DNA of 64,000 bases from Owenia fusiformis (GCA_903813345.2 CAIIXF020000002.1:30250926-30314925); one strand, 5' to 3'; shown: positions 45,691 through 59,746, counted from the first letter of the stretch. Notes: generated by a model not told the origin, from the letters alone. Numbers and translations: made by a program.

Positions 45691-46968
45691 GACTTCACTA
45701 TTCACCACACCCCCCCCCCCCCAGATGCAGGCATAGACATTGACAAGGTGAGGGGATTTAAATATAAAAATAGTCTTGTTTTTGGCTCCGACTTAAATAT
45801 TTTGGCACTGTTTAACGAAGCCGGTTTAAGGAATGAGAGGCAGAAATAATTCCTAGAAATATGATGGCCTGTCTTTACTGTAATCAAGATGCTACCTAAT
45901 CGCAGTTATTTTGGGATATTGCTCGAGCTTGAATAACAAATTAAAGGCATGTTCTTATTTCTGTATTTAGTCCTTTGATTGTGTATTAAGTTGAGCTGCA
46001 CGCCAAACGTTAAGATTGTTAAAACGCTTAAAATAAAACTTTATTCCTCTCAATTTACATAAATGTGAAACAGATTAGATTCGAATCTCAGTCACACCAG
46101 CCACTGGTCAAAGGAAGTACAAATATCTATATTAATCAAATGTCTGAGAATTTGATAACTGTCTGGGATCCAATGTTAATTTTATTGAATCAAACTAAGA
46201 AAAGTATAAAGATGAATTTTAAACGTTTAGAGGGAAAAGTCAAATATGCATTGTAACCCTAAAAATAATTCATTAAAGTGTCGTACACATTTCATAACAT
46301 TTATATAAATAAAACAAATAAAGCACAACCCTAATGCCCTAATGAATTCATATCGGCGCTAAACGGCCTCTGCAATAAAAACGCATCGAAGCAGGGAATG
46401 CTTGGGAAATTCTTCCGAGACTGACTTTTGTTATTTCAAAATTGAAATATGCCTAATTCCTATGAAATAATCAAATAACCACGCGATCTTTTTCCCTGGG
46501 TTTTACTCTATTTTAGATTTACTAGAAAAATGTTTATATGATGATTGCGTTTGCTTCTCACGAGTTCATTGAAAAGTTCAGTCGTAAAACTTTAGAGATC
46601 AAAAGACTAATTAGGCACTTGATTGCGAAAGTTTGATTGCATTTCGATTGCCGGGATTTTACAAACGTATTGTTTAAGTAGCGATCGTGTTCTTGGGATC
46701 TTGATAACTTCCTATTTTAAGTTTTGGGTTGAAAGCAATGAGTATGTCGGACTTTCTCAAGTCCATATAATGTAACAATATCCCTTTATATTAGTCCAAT
46801 CGGAATTTGCATGAACATACCAGTTTTTTTTATTGCAAAAAGAACTGTAATTAATAGCCTACATAAAAGCATCATGATAAATAAAACATAAAAGCCTATT
46901 TTTATCAAAATCCATAAATCCTCACCATATAAATATAGTTTTATTGATGACCAAAAACAGATATCAAG

Positions 46969-47148
46969 GGCGTAGCCAGCTTTCAGTCAGGGGGGAGGGG
47001 TGCGATCGCCAAAAAGATTTCGGTTTTCAGTCAGGAGGGTATGATTGTGGCATTTTAATGCTCCTTTCTTCTTCTTTCTCAGCGTTTTATTTTTATTGTT
47101 ATGGGGGAGGTTGCTATCGCACCCCCCCTCCTGGCTACGCCTATGGAT
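46969..47148. mobile_element. Short TIR element, GGGCGTAGCCAG ends, copy 1
   Basis: GGGCGTAGCCAG at the left pairs with CTGGCTACGCC at the right, with subterminal GGTGCGATCGCC against GCTATCGCACCCC. GATAT flanks both sides, possibly a target duplication. hAT-like ends by resemblance only. Confidence 0.65.
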
Positions 47149-47829
47149 ATTTTGGCAACTTTCACGTTTACCCCGCCCCCTAATAATTTTTGCACCCCCT
47201 CTAAATATCAGACCCGTCAGGCGTTGAGGCATGGATCAGAATATCCTGACTCCCAAGCTGTGCGACTTCTGGCAACCGCTACACCTATATTCCCGGGGAA
47301 ACGCTTTTAAAAAAATTGTCAAATATGGTCGTGTGTGGGCAAACACGGAGGAGGAGGAGAGGGATGCGTGCATTGCGTGCGACCCTTCATCAGTTGTGTA
47401 CCTTATTTTTGTATGAATCTCTTCCGAATAGTTATGCTAGAGGGGTTCTGATATTTATTTCTGTTTTCAAATGAAATAGTTTCACCCTTGCCCGACTGAC
47501 TTGTAGATAATGCACGAATCAAATAGCATGGAGATCAGATAATCAGATTGATTCGTATTTTCGCAATCAGATGAATTAACTTATTGTTTTTTCTGATTAA
47601 AAAGCGGTTTGAAGCTACTTTTACAGGATTTGTAAATTCGCAATCAGACTGGCTTATTTTAATATTTAGTCAGTGCAAGAGTAGGGGACTATAAATGTAC
47701 AAAATTGTTTTGATTTCGACACTAACTGAATAATTTATCACAATTGTTAAATACGCAAACAGAAACGGGTTTAAAAATGAGAATAGAGGCAAAAAGTCTA
47801 GACATAAAAAGTAATTAAAACCCGGGAAT

Positions 47830-48490
47830 TAAAAGCAATTTTAGACTTAGATGATCTCTTCTGTAATCAAGGTGATGTTGGTACACTTCCGCCGTTAGAA
47901 AAACAAAGACTAAGACAAAGACTATATAGCAATTAATCCTTTTGTAATCATTAAATGTTAGATTCTTATTATTTTGTTGGACAATGTTCAGACTTCTGAC
48001 CAAGATTAAATCATTTATGTTTGTATTTAAAAAATAGTATTTCAATCAGACAGACGTGCTAATGAGTTCGAAAAATACATTTGTCCATTTCCTCTCAAGA
48101 AGTTTTCAAAGGTAATCAAGTCGATTTGTTTCAGTGTTTAGCATTGTTTTTCATAACTTGACGCTTCCATGAACATAATGACTTTGAAATTAGTTTTTAT
48201 AATTTTAGCTTTTATACGGACATGCTTATTGTATATTTCTATATGAACGTTGTAGTTATGTGATGTAACATCGCCCCCCCCCCAAATTACAGGTATACAC
48301 ATTTTGATCGGAATGCATTAACTTGCAATTAAAAGCAATTTTAATTTTAATCTCTTATGTAATTTAGGTGATGTTGGTACACTTCCGCATTTAAGAAAAC
48401 AAAGACTAAGACAAAGAGAACTAAGCAATTAATCCGTTTGTTATCATTAAATTTTAGATTCTTATTTTTTGATTGGACAATATTAAGACT
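47830..48490 (+). repeat. Direct repeat pair (~170 bp, ~500 bp apart)
   Basis: GGTGATGTTGGTACACTTCC and AAAACAAAGACTAAGACAAA occur at 47868-47915 and 48368-48415, with matching flanks to about 48000 and 48490. In both copies the + frame reads GDVGTLP, then RLRQR, and ends at TAA in the same place. Confidence 0.8.
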
Positions 48491-48882
48491 TCTGTCTCCG
48501 ATTGTTATGCAGGTATGTGTATACAATCATGTGAACAACATTATCGTAGAAACTCCCATCTTCATTCTCATAATGTCTTACAGCTATTTCGCAAATTACA
48601 TAATCCTAAACAACATATGGACATAACGATAATATCACTGAGCGAAAAGAACGGTGGAACAAATTAGATTAAGATATTTTCTTTTTCAAATGCACAAAGG
48701 GCAACAGTTGAAGAACAAAAGTTAAAGGCGTTTTGAAATAGATCGTGCTTTTATATGATCCCCTCTATAATACCCTACCCTTTGCATTTGTTCGACTTCA
48801 CTTCTTAAATGAAAGTTTCGTCTTCTCGTAGTTTATAATTAGACTCTGCACGCAGCGTAATAGTGCCCCTATTATCCATGTT

Positions 48883-49098
48883 CAGGGGCGTAGCCAACTT
48901 TCAGTCGGGGGGGGGGGTGCGATCGCCAAAAAACAATAACGGTTTTCAGTCGGGGGAGGGGGTTGCGATCGTGGCAAAAGCAAGCCAAAAGATGCAACTT
49001 CCTTCAAAGTTGAGCTTGAAGCTTCTATCTCTTCTTCTATTTCTTGGTTCTATTTTATTGGTTATGCACCGCAACCCCCCCCCCCTGGCTACGCCTAT
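48883..49098. mobile_element. Short TIR element, GGGCGTAGCCA ends, copy 2
   Basis: Same family as 46969-47148: GGGGCGTAGCCAACTTTCAG at the left, CTGGCTACGCCTATG at the right, with the same GGTGCGATCGCC subterminal block. The interior differs. No clear target duplication. Confidence 0.65.
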
Positions 49099-49099
49099 G

Positions 49100-50215
49100 C
49101 CTGTCGAGAGACAAAAAGAGAAGCGAAAAGACTGTTAAAACAAGTACTTCCAATAAATACTTTTACAGTTATATGTGTTTATCAACGACCCTACTTGTCA
49201 AATTAATATAATTAATAGAAACGAAAACTAAATTCTTTCATTACGCGAAAACATCTTCTAGAATATTTATTTTTCTATCCGATATACAACTGATATTGAT
49301 ATCTTTCCCCGGACAATGTACTGTGTTATCTCATGATCCGTTGACATCATCAACAATTTGATTTACCACAAGAGAGTAACCAACATTCCTTAATTAAAAA
49401 GTTGACATTTCTTGAATTTTATAGCAAAAACACTATGACACAATAACATCGAAGCAAAATCAAAACATGGTGTGGAAATAAAAGGCATACAAAATGGCCA
49501 TTAAAATGAAATTCTTGTTCATAAAAGTATCAACTTTATTACATTGGACGCAAATACAAAGTATAGAATAAATAAAAATAACGTCTTCCCAGAGATTACA
49601 ATACGGATCAGTAAGTCAACAAATCTAACTGTTAAATAAACAAACTTAGCCCATGTCTGCAATTGTTCGTCTGCTGGTCAGAACTCGGTATCCTCTTCGG
49701 ATAATCAATTTCTGTGACTACTGATGTCTTAAATAATTCATAAAGACGACATTGTCCTTAAATAAGGATCTTTAATCTACAAACTGTAAATAAATAGCCT
49801 GAGTCCGGGATTGTAGACAACAACATTGATACCTTGCTGTCCTCTGTTAAATCACGAAACCAGTTTCCCTTAAATTTTTTACTAAGAGACTTATACATGC
49901 ATAAGTTATCTATAAAATTATTTTTCTTTAAATATTAAATGTCGTCTAAGTTTGTTTTAATGATTAGTCTTCATCTAGATTCATTAATCATCACGATATA
50001 TACATATTATGTAATAGACCTATCATATCACGTCCGTAGTTACAAAGCCAACTACATATTAATGTAATAGAATAAGACTCAATAATTAAAAAAATAAACC
50101 TCAGTATTCGGGCCTAAAAAACACAGATAAGTGTATCAATACCAACGGGTAAGCTCAAATAACCTTCCAGATAAGTGTATCAATAATCAAGGATTGCGAG
50201 TACTAAGGACCAGGT
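49100..50215. other. Gene-free AT-rich stretch
   Basis: No supported exon, RNA gene or repeat seen. Confidence 0.35.
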
Positions 50216-50824
50216 AAGATGGTTGTAACATTGGTATTGCTAGTTATTAAACACGATTTTGTCTTGTGTGACATTTTGGAATTTAAAGAGTAAAGTTTAG
50301 TTTCTTCAGAGTTAAGTTATTATATTATATTAAGAAAGATAAGTATACGGTTGATTTTAATATTCAAAATAATGCTGTGAATCTATTTCTCATCGTGTTA
50401 TTGCATGTTTTACTGCACGTATCAAAGAACATAACCTATCGCCAAGATTTGAAAAATGGTGCCTCTTATTTTTTAAATATGTCAAAGATGTTCACTATAA
50501 CAGTTTTACTCGGGTTTTGTGTATATTTGGCAATTTGAACTCGAGTTGGGTTCTGAACTCGAGTTATACCCGGGGGGGGGGGGGGATTTCCCAAAGATGA
50601 CCTTTCATATTGACACTTTCGAAAACAATTTTTTACAAATTTGCCATTGAACTGAATCTCCCAATGTTCGCTGTAGTTTTAAGAGTATTCACTACAAAGT
50701 AATCACTTTTTTCAAAATCATCCGCCGATCGAAAGCATATTTGACCTTGAAAGGTCATCGAAGGTCAAATCCTAGATATTAAGTCTGAGTTGAACTTCTG
50801 AAAACTTGTAGATGATTTAAAACA

Positions 50825-53080
50825 ATTGAAGTCTAAACAGTATTTCGTCGCGTGAGAATAACTTTGTACTAACTGCCATTTTCAAAAAAATTGAGATAGA
50901 CATGGAATTTTACTATTTGAAACACAGGCTTTCATCTCAGATACATGCCCCATCTCAATTCCCTTTGATTAAGTTAGAATTCAGTGTGAAATTGTACCAT
51001 CTCCAGACAAACAGCTTATTTCTAATTTCAAATTGTCATATCTGATATCAACTGTTTCAACCAATCAACTGTCTAAGAATTGGTCATGTGACTTACAAAA
51101 CTTGGTGTTATAACAATCTTATATTAAAACGAAGTATGCCAATATGCATGTTATTGTATCTAGAATGAAATAATGTTTTGTAACACAATACCATGCCAGT
51201 TTGCATGCCTGGCCTTTCATGTTTTAGTTTTAGAACTATTACAAGTAGATCAAAAAAATAAAATGATACAGTATGTGTAATCCCATGCATATTCAAATTA
51301 TATGCCCTCAATTACTCTTTGTATTATGGATGCTCATTGGATTATTCATGGCCACATGATATGAAATAGAATTACTAATTTCCTCGAAAACCTAAATCCT
51401 CGCTACCAGGGAAGATGAAAAGTACAAATGACCAGTTAATTAGATCATGTTAGCAGTCAAAAGTACCCTTTATCTTCCCTGCTACCAGGTCTTATAGGGG
51501 TTTGAATGGCCAAATGCAATAGAAATGCATATACGAAGCTGTCATCATTAAATGTTGAAAATGAAAGACTACTTATTTGTTTCTTCAAATAGAGTACATA
51601 ATAATAGGTTATATACTAGATATAGTAATCAAAACAAATAGTAACTGTCATATTTTGCACTACATTGCTCAAAGGCAATCACTGTCTGTATACTATTGAA
51701 ATCTCTTTCAAAATGATGTTTTATAGTTTGTGGAAAAAAGCTAACTTGATCTATTTAAACTAGCTTTAACTTTTACTGACCATACACTATATCAATAAGG
51801 AGTTATCTTTATGTTAGTATAGTCCCTTAAACACTTATTTTATTTTCTCTTCATCTGATTTACTTTGCGCTTTTCACTGAACATCTGTGATCTTTTTAGT
51901 TATTTACTAGTATGTTTTTCAGATTTGTCCTTTCTTTTGCATTTTTGGGATCATTGTTTTTAGATCATCTACATTTTATTTTGGAAAAGTAACAAATTGG
52001 TTCAATTTCTTTACAAAGAGCCACTCTTAGTCTCCACTTCTACAATTGCTTCAATTCCCAATTGTACTCCACAGAGTAGCAAACAACAGAAAATGAATGG
52101 ATAATGATAGCTGCATCCCAATGAACAAAATGTGATTACCTAAATCGAGGTTTCATCACTTTCATTAATCTAAAATGAATTAGAATTTATTTTTCTATTT
52201 TCAAATTTCTTCCATGTGCATGTAATAAAAATTGGTTATGTCTTAGGCCCTAAGGATCTGAAATCTGCTGGTCAAAATGGAATTCCGGTCCAGTTGCAAT
52301 GTTATTCTTCTATACCCAGTGAAAAAATCAACTGGTCTGTATCAAAAATAACCTGATAATGACCAGCGGACCGGCCCTTAGGGGCTACATTGTAATGTGC
52401 TGGGAGGTTTAGGCTACAGGGTTTATACCGAGGGAAATATGTGGGGGACCGTATTGGCATCATTGGTTTCAATGCATTGTACTTCTGCCTTAGTTTCAAA
52501 GGCAATAAATTCTTTTTGAGGGGTGTCATGAGATTCCAAAATTAAGAAATAATTGTACTTATTTGAGAAATTGATTTTAAAGTTTTATAAATTGAATTTT
52601 CTTTATTTTATTAAATAATATTCTTTGGTTTTTGAAGACTTTTTTACAAAGCAAAACATTATTTTTCATTCTAGATACAATAACATGCATATTGGCATAC
52701 TTTGTTTTAATATAAGATTGTTATAACTCCAAGTTTTGCAAGTCACATGACCAATTCTTAGAGAGTTGATTGGTTGAAACAGTTGATATCAGATATGACA
52801 ATTTGAAATTAGAAATAAGCTGTTATTCCGGTGGGAAATTGTATCAACTCCATTTCCATAGTTTTAAAAAGGATCTTGTAAATTGTTTCAAGGTATGATA
52901 TTTCATATAAGATATCTCTAGGGTGAGACCAGGTGACATGCAAAAAATCAAGTTTCACATAGCAATACTAAGTAAGATACAGACTTCTAAACTTTCAAAC
53001 CTTGATTTCTCAGTTCCGTAAAAATGTGAGATAGTACAAAGTTATTCTCATGCGACGATTTGTTAAATTATTGGAAGTTG
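50825..53080. mobile_element. ~2.2 kb element with long imperfect inverted arms
   Basis: The left arm (50825-51190) and right arm (52655-53080) pair: GGTCATGTGACTTACAAAAC against GTTTTGCAAGTCACATGACC, GCCAATATGCATGTTATTGT against ACAATAACATGCATATTGGC, and GTGAGAATAACTTTGTACTA against TAGTACAAAGTTATTCTCAT. The ~1.5 kb centre shows no coding content. Confidence 0.85.
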
Positions 53081-53324
53081 CAAGAATTTGTTACAGACGC
53101 CAACCACCAACCGCGAACCACCGACCGCCAATCGCCGTCACAAAAAACTGAGACCATAACAATATGTTACTACTTTTTTTGGTGGTGACATAATTAGTCG
53201 ATGCCTTAGAGGATTGGTGGATGCCTGGCCTTCTTGGCCTTCTCGTTCAATAATATGATAAGGCTTTTATTTCACATATTGTTTTTTATATTTTCTTTAA
53301 GTCCCAAAAACAACATATTACAAT

Positions 53325-53690
53325 AATGTTTTCAATGAAAGTATGTCAGTGTTTCTGTAAAAATATGCAACATCGCATGTTTAACTCCACTTGTCGAACC
53401 CCCGCTTAGATCAAATGACCCAGTCTGCATTTCTATGTATCAAACAAACTCCTTTTTATCCATATTCATCAAAATGAATAGGCTTGGAACACATGAGGGA
53501 TTGATTGTAAATTGAATTAAAACACATGCATAATAGCAAACTATTATGTCATAACATTTTGGGTAAACGTAGAAGATGTACATTATTTCTGAGCCCTTTT
53601 TAGATAGTTTAAAGGATCCCTTTAGGGTTTCAGGCTCCCAAACCTAAGACCCTGGGATCAATATATCAAAATAATCAAAACACTACCTAC
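53325..53690 (+). repeat. Direct repeat, left copy (partner at 58800-59100)
   Basis: GCATGTTTAACTCCACTTGT, CTTGGAACACATG and CACTGGGATCGAT-like CCCTGGGATCAAT occur in the same order and orientation as in 58800-59100. Diverged by many substitutions and indels. Confidence 0.75.
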
Positions 53691-53896
53691 ATCATAGATG
53701 GGCAGGGTTGGCCTTTGTGCTATTGTATAATTTGAAGAACATAAATATTTGGCAATGAAATAATATTCTCAAGGTTTTTGTATGGGAGTCACGGGTGTAT
53801 ATAATTATAGTTTTCTAAGCATTTTTACGAAATAGCAAGAATATCCCCAAGATGATATATCCATTGCAGGTAGAAGATAATCACATGGTGTGAGGT

Positions 53897-54195
53897 ACAG
53901 GGTGTTAAAAAACGCAACCCAAAGAAATCGCAATATCTTGAAAAATACTGGTTCAATTATGTTCATTTTTTTCAGGAAAGAAAGAAAAGACTGTGTTTAT
54001 ATAGCTCCTGTAGATGATTAGTTGTAAAACATGATGTCTTGGACACCTGCTCAAAATACATTAGTATTAGAAAATACGAAAAACACGAATGGAAAATTGC
54101 TATATCTTTGAAAATACTGAAAATTTCTTTTCTGAAAAAATGAACACGATTGGATTAGTATTTTCCAAGATATAGCATAGTGATTCATCAGAATA
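53897..54195. mobile_element. MITE with mariner-like ACAGGGTGTTAAAAAACGCA end
   Basis: The left end resembles that of the 24196-25193 element. Subterminal CAATATCTTGAAAAATACTG pairs with TAGTATTTTCCAAGATATAG at the right. The right terminus itself is not clear. Confidence 0.55.
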
Positions 54196-54454
54196 GAATA
54201 CAATAAAAAGATGTCACTGTACGTTATACAATTACGAGTTTTGAAAACCAAATACATCATGACACTGTTTGACTGGAAATTGCAGCTCTAATTCACAAAA
54301 AGTGAGACAATGATTTTAACATCTTTCAAATGGAGACATTTTGGAATTTAATGAGAAAGGTTTAATTCATTCGGATTTCAGTATTGTATTTTTATAAAGG
54401 GAGATAAGTTTACGGACATTGTGCCTTCCTCAAAGATTCTTATTAGATCAATAG

Positions 54455-57400
54455 ACAGGTTCCAATTCTAATAATTCAAGTTTTTGAGGCATTTTTTAGA
54501 AAAAGCAACAGACCTATTTTTACTCGATCAGTTTTTCATGCTGATAAAGATATTAAAAGATGACAGGTCAACGGGGTGGTCACGACACTGAATTTTGGCA
54601 TTTTTACCCCCCTAGGAAAATATTCTTGGGGGTACTATGAAACTAGTTCATAACTCAAAGGATATATGAGCTATTGTTCATACATTGCTTGTACAAATAT
54701 GAATACTATCCTAAAGTTATAGGTTGATACCCTTATTGGTCTCAGAAAAAATACAATAAACAGGAAAAAGATACGCAATTTTTGTCTTGCCAATTTTATA
54801 TTTGTAGCTTCAAGCAAAATATGACAGCTTTAACAGCTCATAGTAGTATTCTAAAAACATTTCCAAGCTATGTGCGGTATTGTAATACATCTTTTTTAGT
54901 TATGAAGTACTATTTTGTAATTTTAATATGACTTTATAGTGCCCTACCCCTGGAAAATTGAAGAAAGTGGATGTGGTGAATTTTAGCATTAAGTTAGAAA
55001 CATGTATTGATAGACACCAAATCAATAAATTCATACCATCATCAAATGTTAGGTGACATTCTAATTCATTTATTACTAGAATATAGGACTTAAGATATTT
55101 TATATGTAAGTTTTCAATTTAGTACATGTATCATAATGAAATCTAGTGTAATCACATACTAGAGTGGACATTGACATAAAGTCCAAACATTAGAATCATC
55201 AATTGATCTCATTTGAGCAACTAGACTATGGTGGTCATCATGCACAAGTAATGTACTACAATGCCCCATATACTGGGGCACGAGTCATTTGAGCCATATA
55301 TACCTCCTGGTATATACCTTTACAACCCATTCAGAAGGGTCATTTACAATGTGCAAAACATGGCAAAAATTCCGTAAAACTGTTAGTTCTCATCATCTGA
55401 CAATATAGCAGAGTCCTCATAACCCATGATGCATCACATCCAGATGTTAGAAAAGTAGCTAAGAATCTTTTTTATTAACCAAAGATGACTTTCCCAGCGA
55501 TGGTGCCTCACACTTGTATAACTTAGTGTAACTTATTTATTATTATTTGGGAGAAGTTGAACATTTCCCTCTTTTTACACTTTGAATTTTAAACAACATT
55601 ACCAATTAATAATACATTGTGGATCTTTTGGGAGATATTATATTTGAGATTGTAAGAAATACATTGGTAGGTCAACTGTACATGTTGCTTTCAATTTTGT
55701 TTACTCTACATAGCTCTGATTCTGCATTTAAATACCAAGACTTCAGTTTACTTCAACTGTCATGACTAAAGCAGTTGATAGTATTTACATAATAATGTTA
55801 TAAAGGAGCATGTAGGTTATCGCAAACAACTTCAGACAATGGTCCTTTTTAATGAGATTTTAGGAGATCTGCATTTTTAACCATTAAAAACTAATGTTTT
55901 CTTCCATCTGATGGCATATTTGAATTCTGTGAGTTATTCTCTATCAAAAAACTTTGATTTGCACTGTTATTTACCATTATTCAAATTCTAATGATTTTCT
56001 GGTTGTCTAAAAAAGGTCGGGCTAAATCCCCATTGACACAATGCTTACAAGGATCACAATTTTAATGTGAAATCACAATCCACATGTCAATAAGATCATA
56101 TAGTTACATTCCAATGATGTTTTAAGTTGATCCAAATGGAATTACTTCTTAAATCAAGAAATTAAGTGACTCTGGCAATACATTTACATGTATTCTAGCC
56201 CTACCCAAGCTCTACCAATACCCATGATGCCATCTATTTTTCATTTATATGGAAAAAGGTAAATTCTAACTTGAATTATGAATATTTTCTGACCATGAAC
56301 ATGGGTATATCTTTTAGATCTATTCATTATCTTCAAGAAAAGTAAATATAATCATGATTAATCAGACCTTAGTGATATTAAAGGGAATGGCCAAATCAAC
56401 ATACTTTTTACTAAAAATGATGACCTAGATTTACCAAAGATGCAACCTTTAATTATATTGTTGAATGCAAAATTAGAATATGCTTTGAGACATTTTCTAT
56501 TTCTTAAGAGGAAAAGTGGATTGCTCCAGGGAGCAAAATGAACTGAAACCAATGGATAGCATGAATTTTTTCAAAGGGGAAATAACATGGGGAACACTAA
56601 TCTTAGGGGAATTCAGTTTCTTTTCAAGAGCTATTTGATACATTAAAATAAAGAACAGTAATGCATTAAACATTGTTAAAATGATTGCATTTTTGGTGAA
56701 AATGAGGTCAACAACTTTGAAAAAATATATTGATGGGTTGATTGCTAGTGAAATATCTCCGAGTCTGATTGACTTTATTATCCTTGATACATGTACCTGT
56801 CTTCATGGTCAGGAAATAGTCATAATCAAAGATATAACTGTCTGAAATTGTTTGTGATAACTTACCTGAACCTTTGCAGGTCAAATCAGGAGTGACACAA
56901 TTTATATCCACCAAATTTTTGACATGTCTTCAAATACGATAGTATTTTCTTCATAAGATAGAGTGTCACTTGTTAAATTTATTGATTGACCTGAGATCGT
57001 ATCATATCTTTATGACATAGAAGCGAAATAGCCATATTTAACTTTAATGAATGTTGTTTGCCACTTTTCGACAATTTCGTCAAAATCTGGGGTATTTGGG
57101 GGAGGGGTACAATTAGGTTAAAAAATTCACCTGATTCAGACTATCCTTAAATGAGCACTGATTCATCCGAGAGCATAACTTTTCCAAAATATGTTAGTGT
57201 TATTTTTGGACCACTCACATTAATGTTTCGTCTAATTTTCCCTCAGAGTTTCCTCATCATTGTCCAAATCTTAGGCCATATTTGTTGAGATATATGAATG
57301 TTCATTATTAAAATCTTGCCTTCCTTTGCAGTTGGAGAAGATTGGGCATTAGGTGTTATAAGTCCCAGACCACGATAAATAAAAAAAAATAACAACAAAA

Positions 57401-58615
57401 TGACATAGAACTGATAAACGTTTTCTCTTGTGCGTGTCAGCCATGGTCTACCAAATTAATTGCTATTCAGTGGGAAGAAACTCATTTTTCAGTTTCCATT
57501 TTAATTTCCTGACAAATAGAGCGATCATCCCAGCATTTTTTCTATGATCTATGTGTCGCCATAGCAACTTCTGTTTTAGAGAACAATAGAAAAGATTACT
57601 TTACCATAATTTTAATCATCCCACATTGTAGACATATTTAGAATTAAAAATATAAGAGAATGACAAAACCTCTTAAAACACATTTCTTAGGTAACAAATA
57701 GTGTGGTATTTTTGTTACTATGGCAACAGAGTTTTTTCTTTTTGTCATTTTTGTCATACAGATTACCTATCATACCAGGACCAAATCCTGAAAATTGAAA
57801 ATTTGAATTCAGTATCTTCATTAGTATCTTAGATATATAGGTTTCTTATAGTATCCCCTGCAGATTTTATCGGAGTATAAGGAAAATGCTCTGAAGAGGG
57901 ATGCCCAAGGATGCCACTTAACAGTTCTGGTGTTTTTGAGGTCCCAACCCTCTATTAATGGGAATAGTTAACCATTGTAAAGCTACTCATGGTTAACTGA
58001 CAGAATTGATTGTATCTTCAACTAAGAAGTCAATAAAATGTTAAAACCAGAAGAAAACCACACCAACTTTCTTCTACTTACCAGGGGTAGGGCACTATCA
58101 AGTCATATTAAAATTACAAAATAGTACTTCATCACTATAATAGATGTATTACAATATCACACATAGCTTGGGAATGTTGTTAGAATACTACTTTGAGCTG
58201 TTAAAGTTATCATATTTTGCTTGAAGCTACAAATATAAAATAAGCAAGAAAAAAATGACAAAAATTGCATATTTTTTTCTAATTAATTGTATTTTTCCGA
58301 AACCAACAAAGATATCAACCTATAACTTTAGGATAGTATTCATCTCTGTACTAACAACGTATGCTGTAGAACTCAGAACAATAGTTTATATATCCTTTGA
58401 GTTATGAACTAATATTATAGTACCCCCTAAGATAATTTCCTAGGGGGGTGAAAACGCTAAAATGCAGTGTCGTGACCACCCCGTTGAGCTGTCATCTTTT
58501 AATATCTTTATCAGCATGAAAAACTGATCCAGAAAAAATAGGTCTGTTGCTTTTTCTAAAAAATGCCTCAAAAACTCTTTCCCTTGAGATATTCTGAAAT
58601 TGGAACCTGTCTACA
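54455..58615. mobile_element. ~4.2 kb structure with ~550 bp inverted arms
   Basis: Left arm 54455-54990 pairs with right arm 58055-58615: ACAGGTTCCAATTCTAAT against TTCTGAAATTGGAACCTGTC, GCAACAGACCTATTTTTAC against AAAAAATAGGTCTGTTGC, GGGGTGGTCACGACACTG against CAGTGTCGTGACCACCCC, and AGTGCCCTACCCCTGG against CCAGGGGTAGGGCACT. The 3 kb centre (55.0-58.0 kb) is AT-rich with no domain or long open frame I can recognise. The family is unknown. Confidence 0.85.
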
Positions 58616-58799
58616 ATGTGAGAATGAAATCCGTATATTCTGAAAAGACATTTTTTAAGAGAAACTTGATCATAGTTTATTATTTTCATTACTTTGATCG
58701 TTAATGGGATAGATAAATATTTCAAATGAAAGTTGTTATGGAACATTCCCATTCAGCTATAAAAAGTCTTTACAGTTGAATAGGATTCTCTTCTGGCAC

Positions 58800-59100
58800 A
58801 TCTTCAAAGACAGTATGTCTGTAATTTAGTATGTAACATTGCATGTTTAACTCCACTTGTCAAACTGCCACTTGGTACACAAGACTGGCTGCATTGTTTC
58901 CCCTTTTATCAATACTTATCAAAAAGAAAATTAAAAAGGCTTAGAACACGTGCTGGATGCAAACAAAAGCATGTTAGCAAACTATCATGTTGAAGATATA
59001 TTTCTGAGTCATTATTTAATAGTACATTTATTACAGTATCCCTTTAGGCTCTCTGGCCCCCCTACTTAAAAGACACTGGGATCGATGTAACTAAAATAAT
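58800..59100 (+). repeat. Direct repeat, right copy (partner at 53325-53690)
   Basis: See the left copy. The pair lies outside the two ends of the 4.2 kb inverted structure in direct orientation. Confidence 0.75.
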
Positions 59101-59746
59101 AAAAAGACCATCCACAACCGTTGTGTTAATGTATAATCTAAATAGCTTATTTTTTTCTTTCGGCGTTTTACAATCTTATCCGCCATTGTCATGTCAAACA
59201 AGGAGGATTGGCTCCATGGGTTCCGACTCGATATTTCCAATCTCCAAGCAATTAGTTCAGTGCTGATTTCGACGGCAAAGTTCGCACGAATGAACTGCAA
59301 GAAGGGCCGAAATCCTATCAAACTTTATCTTGAGCGATATTAACAACGAAAATGTCGTTATTGTCTGACATTATAACTGGCTATAAATGCATAATCAGAG
59401 ATTCATAAGATTTTAAATATCTTGATCACTTCTTTTGTGTTTTGAATTTTTGTTTGGAAATAGGAACAAAACTCGCGATTCAAATTCTAGGTCACGTTGA
59501 CCTCGATTTGACCTTTGCGACTTAGTGTTATAAAAAAGGTTGCACACATTTGGGTTAAAACATGGGCTTTCAACTAGAATAATTGAAAGCCTATGGGTTA
59601 AAAGCCATATCGTTTGCCCAAAATGTATAACTGGTATTTTGAATGTGCACCCTTTGCGAAGATGTCGCACCAATTTCGAATGGTATGTGGCAAAGACGAG
59701 CCACGACGACAAGTTGACCTTTTCTGACCAGCTTAGCTGTCATATA

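Noticed and set aside
46065-46256. 63-residue open frame as a gene
   Set aside because: No recognised similarity, no start context or splice support; chance is likely.
54455-58615. Large virus-like TIR element (Polinton type)
   Set aside because: Long inverted arms alone are not enough; I recognise no polymerase, integrase or capsid coding remnants between them.
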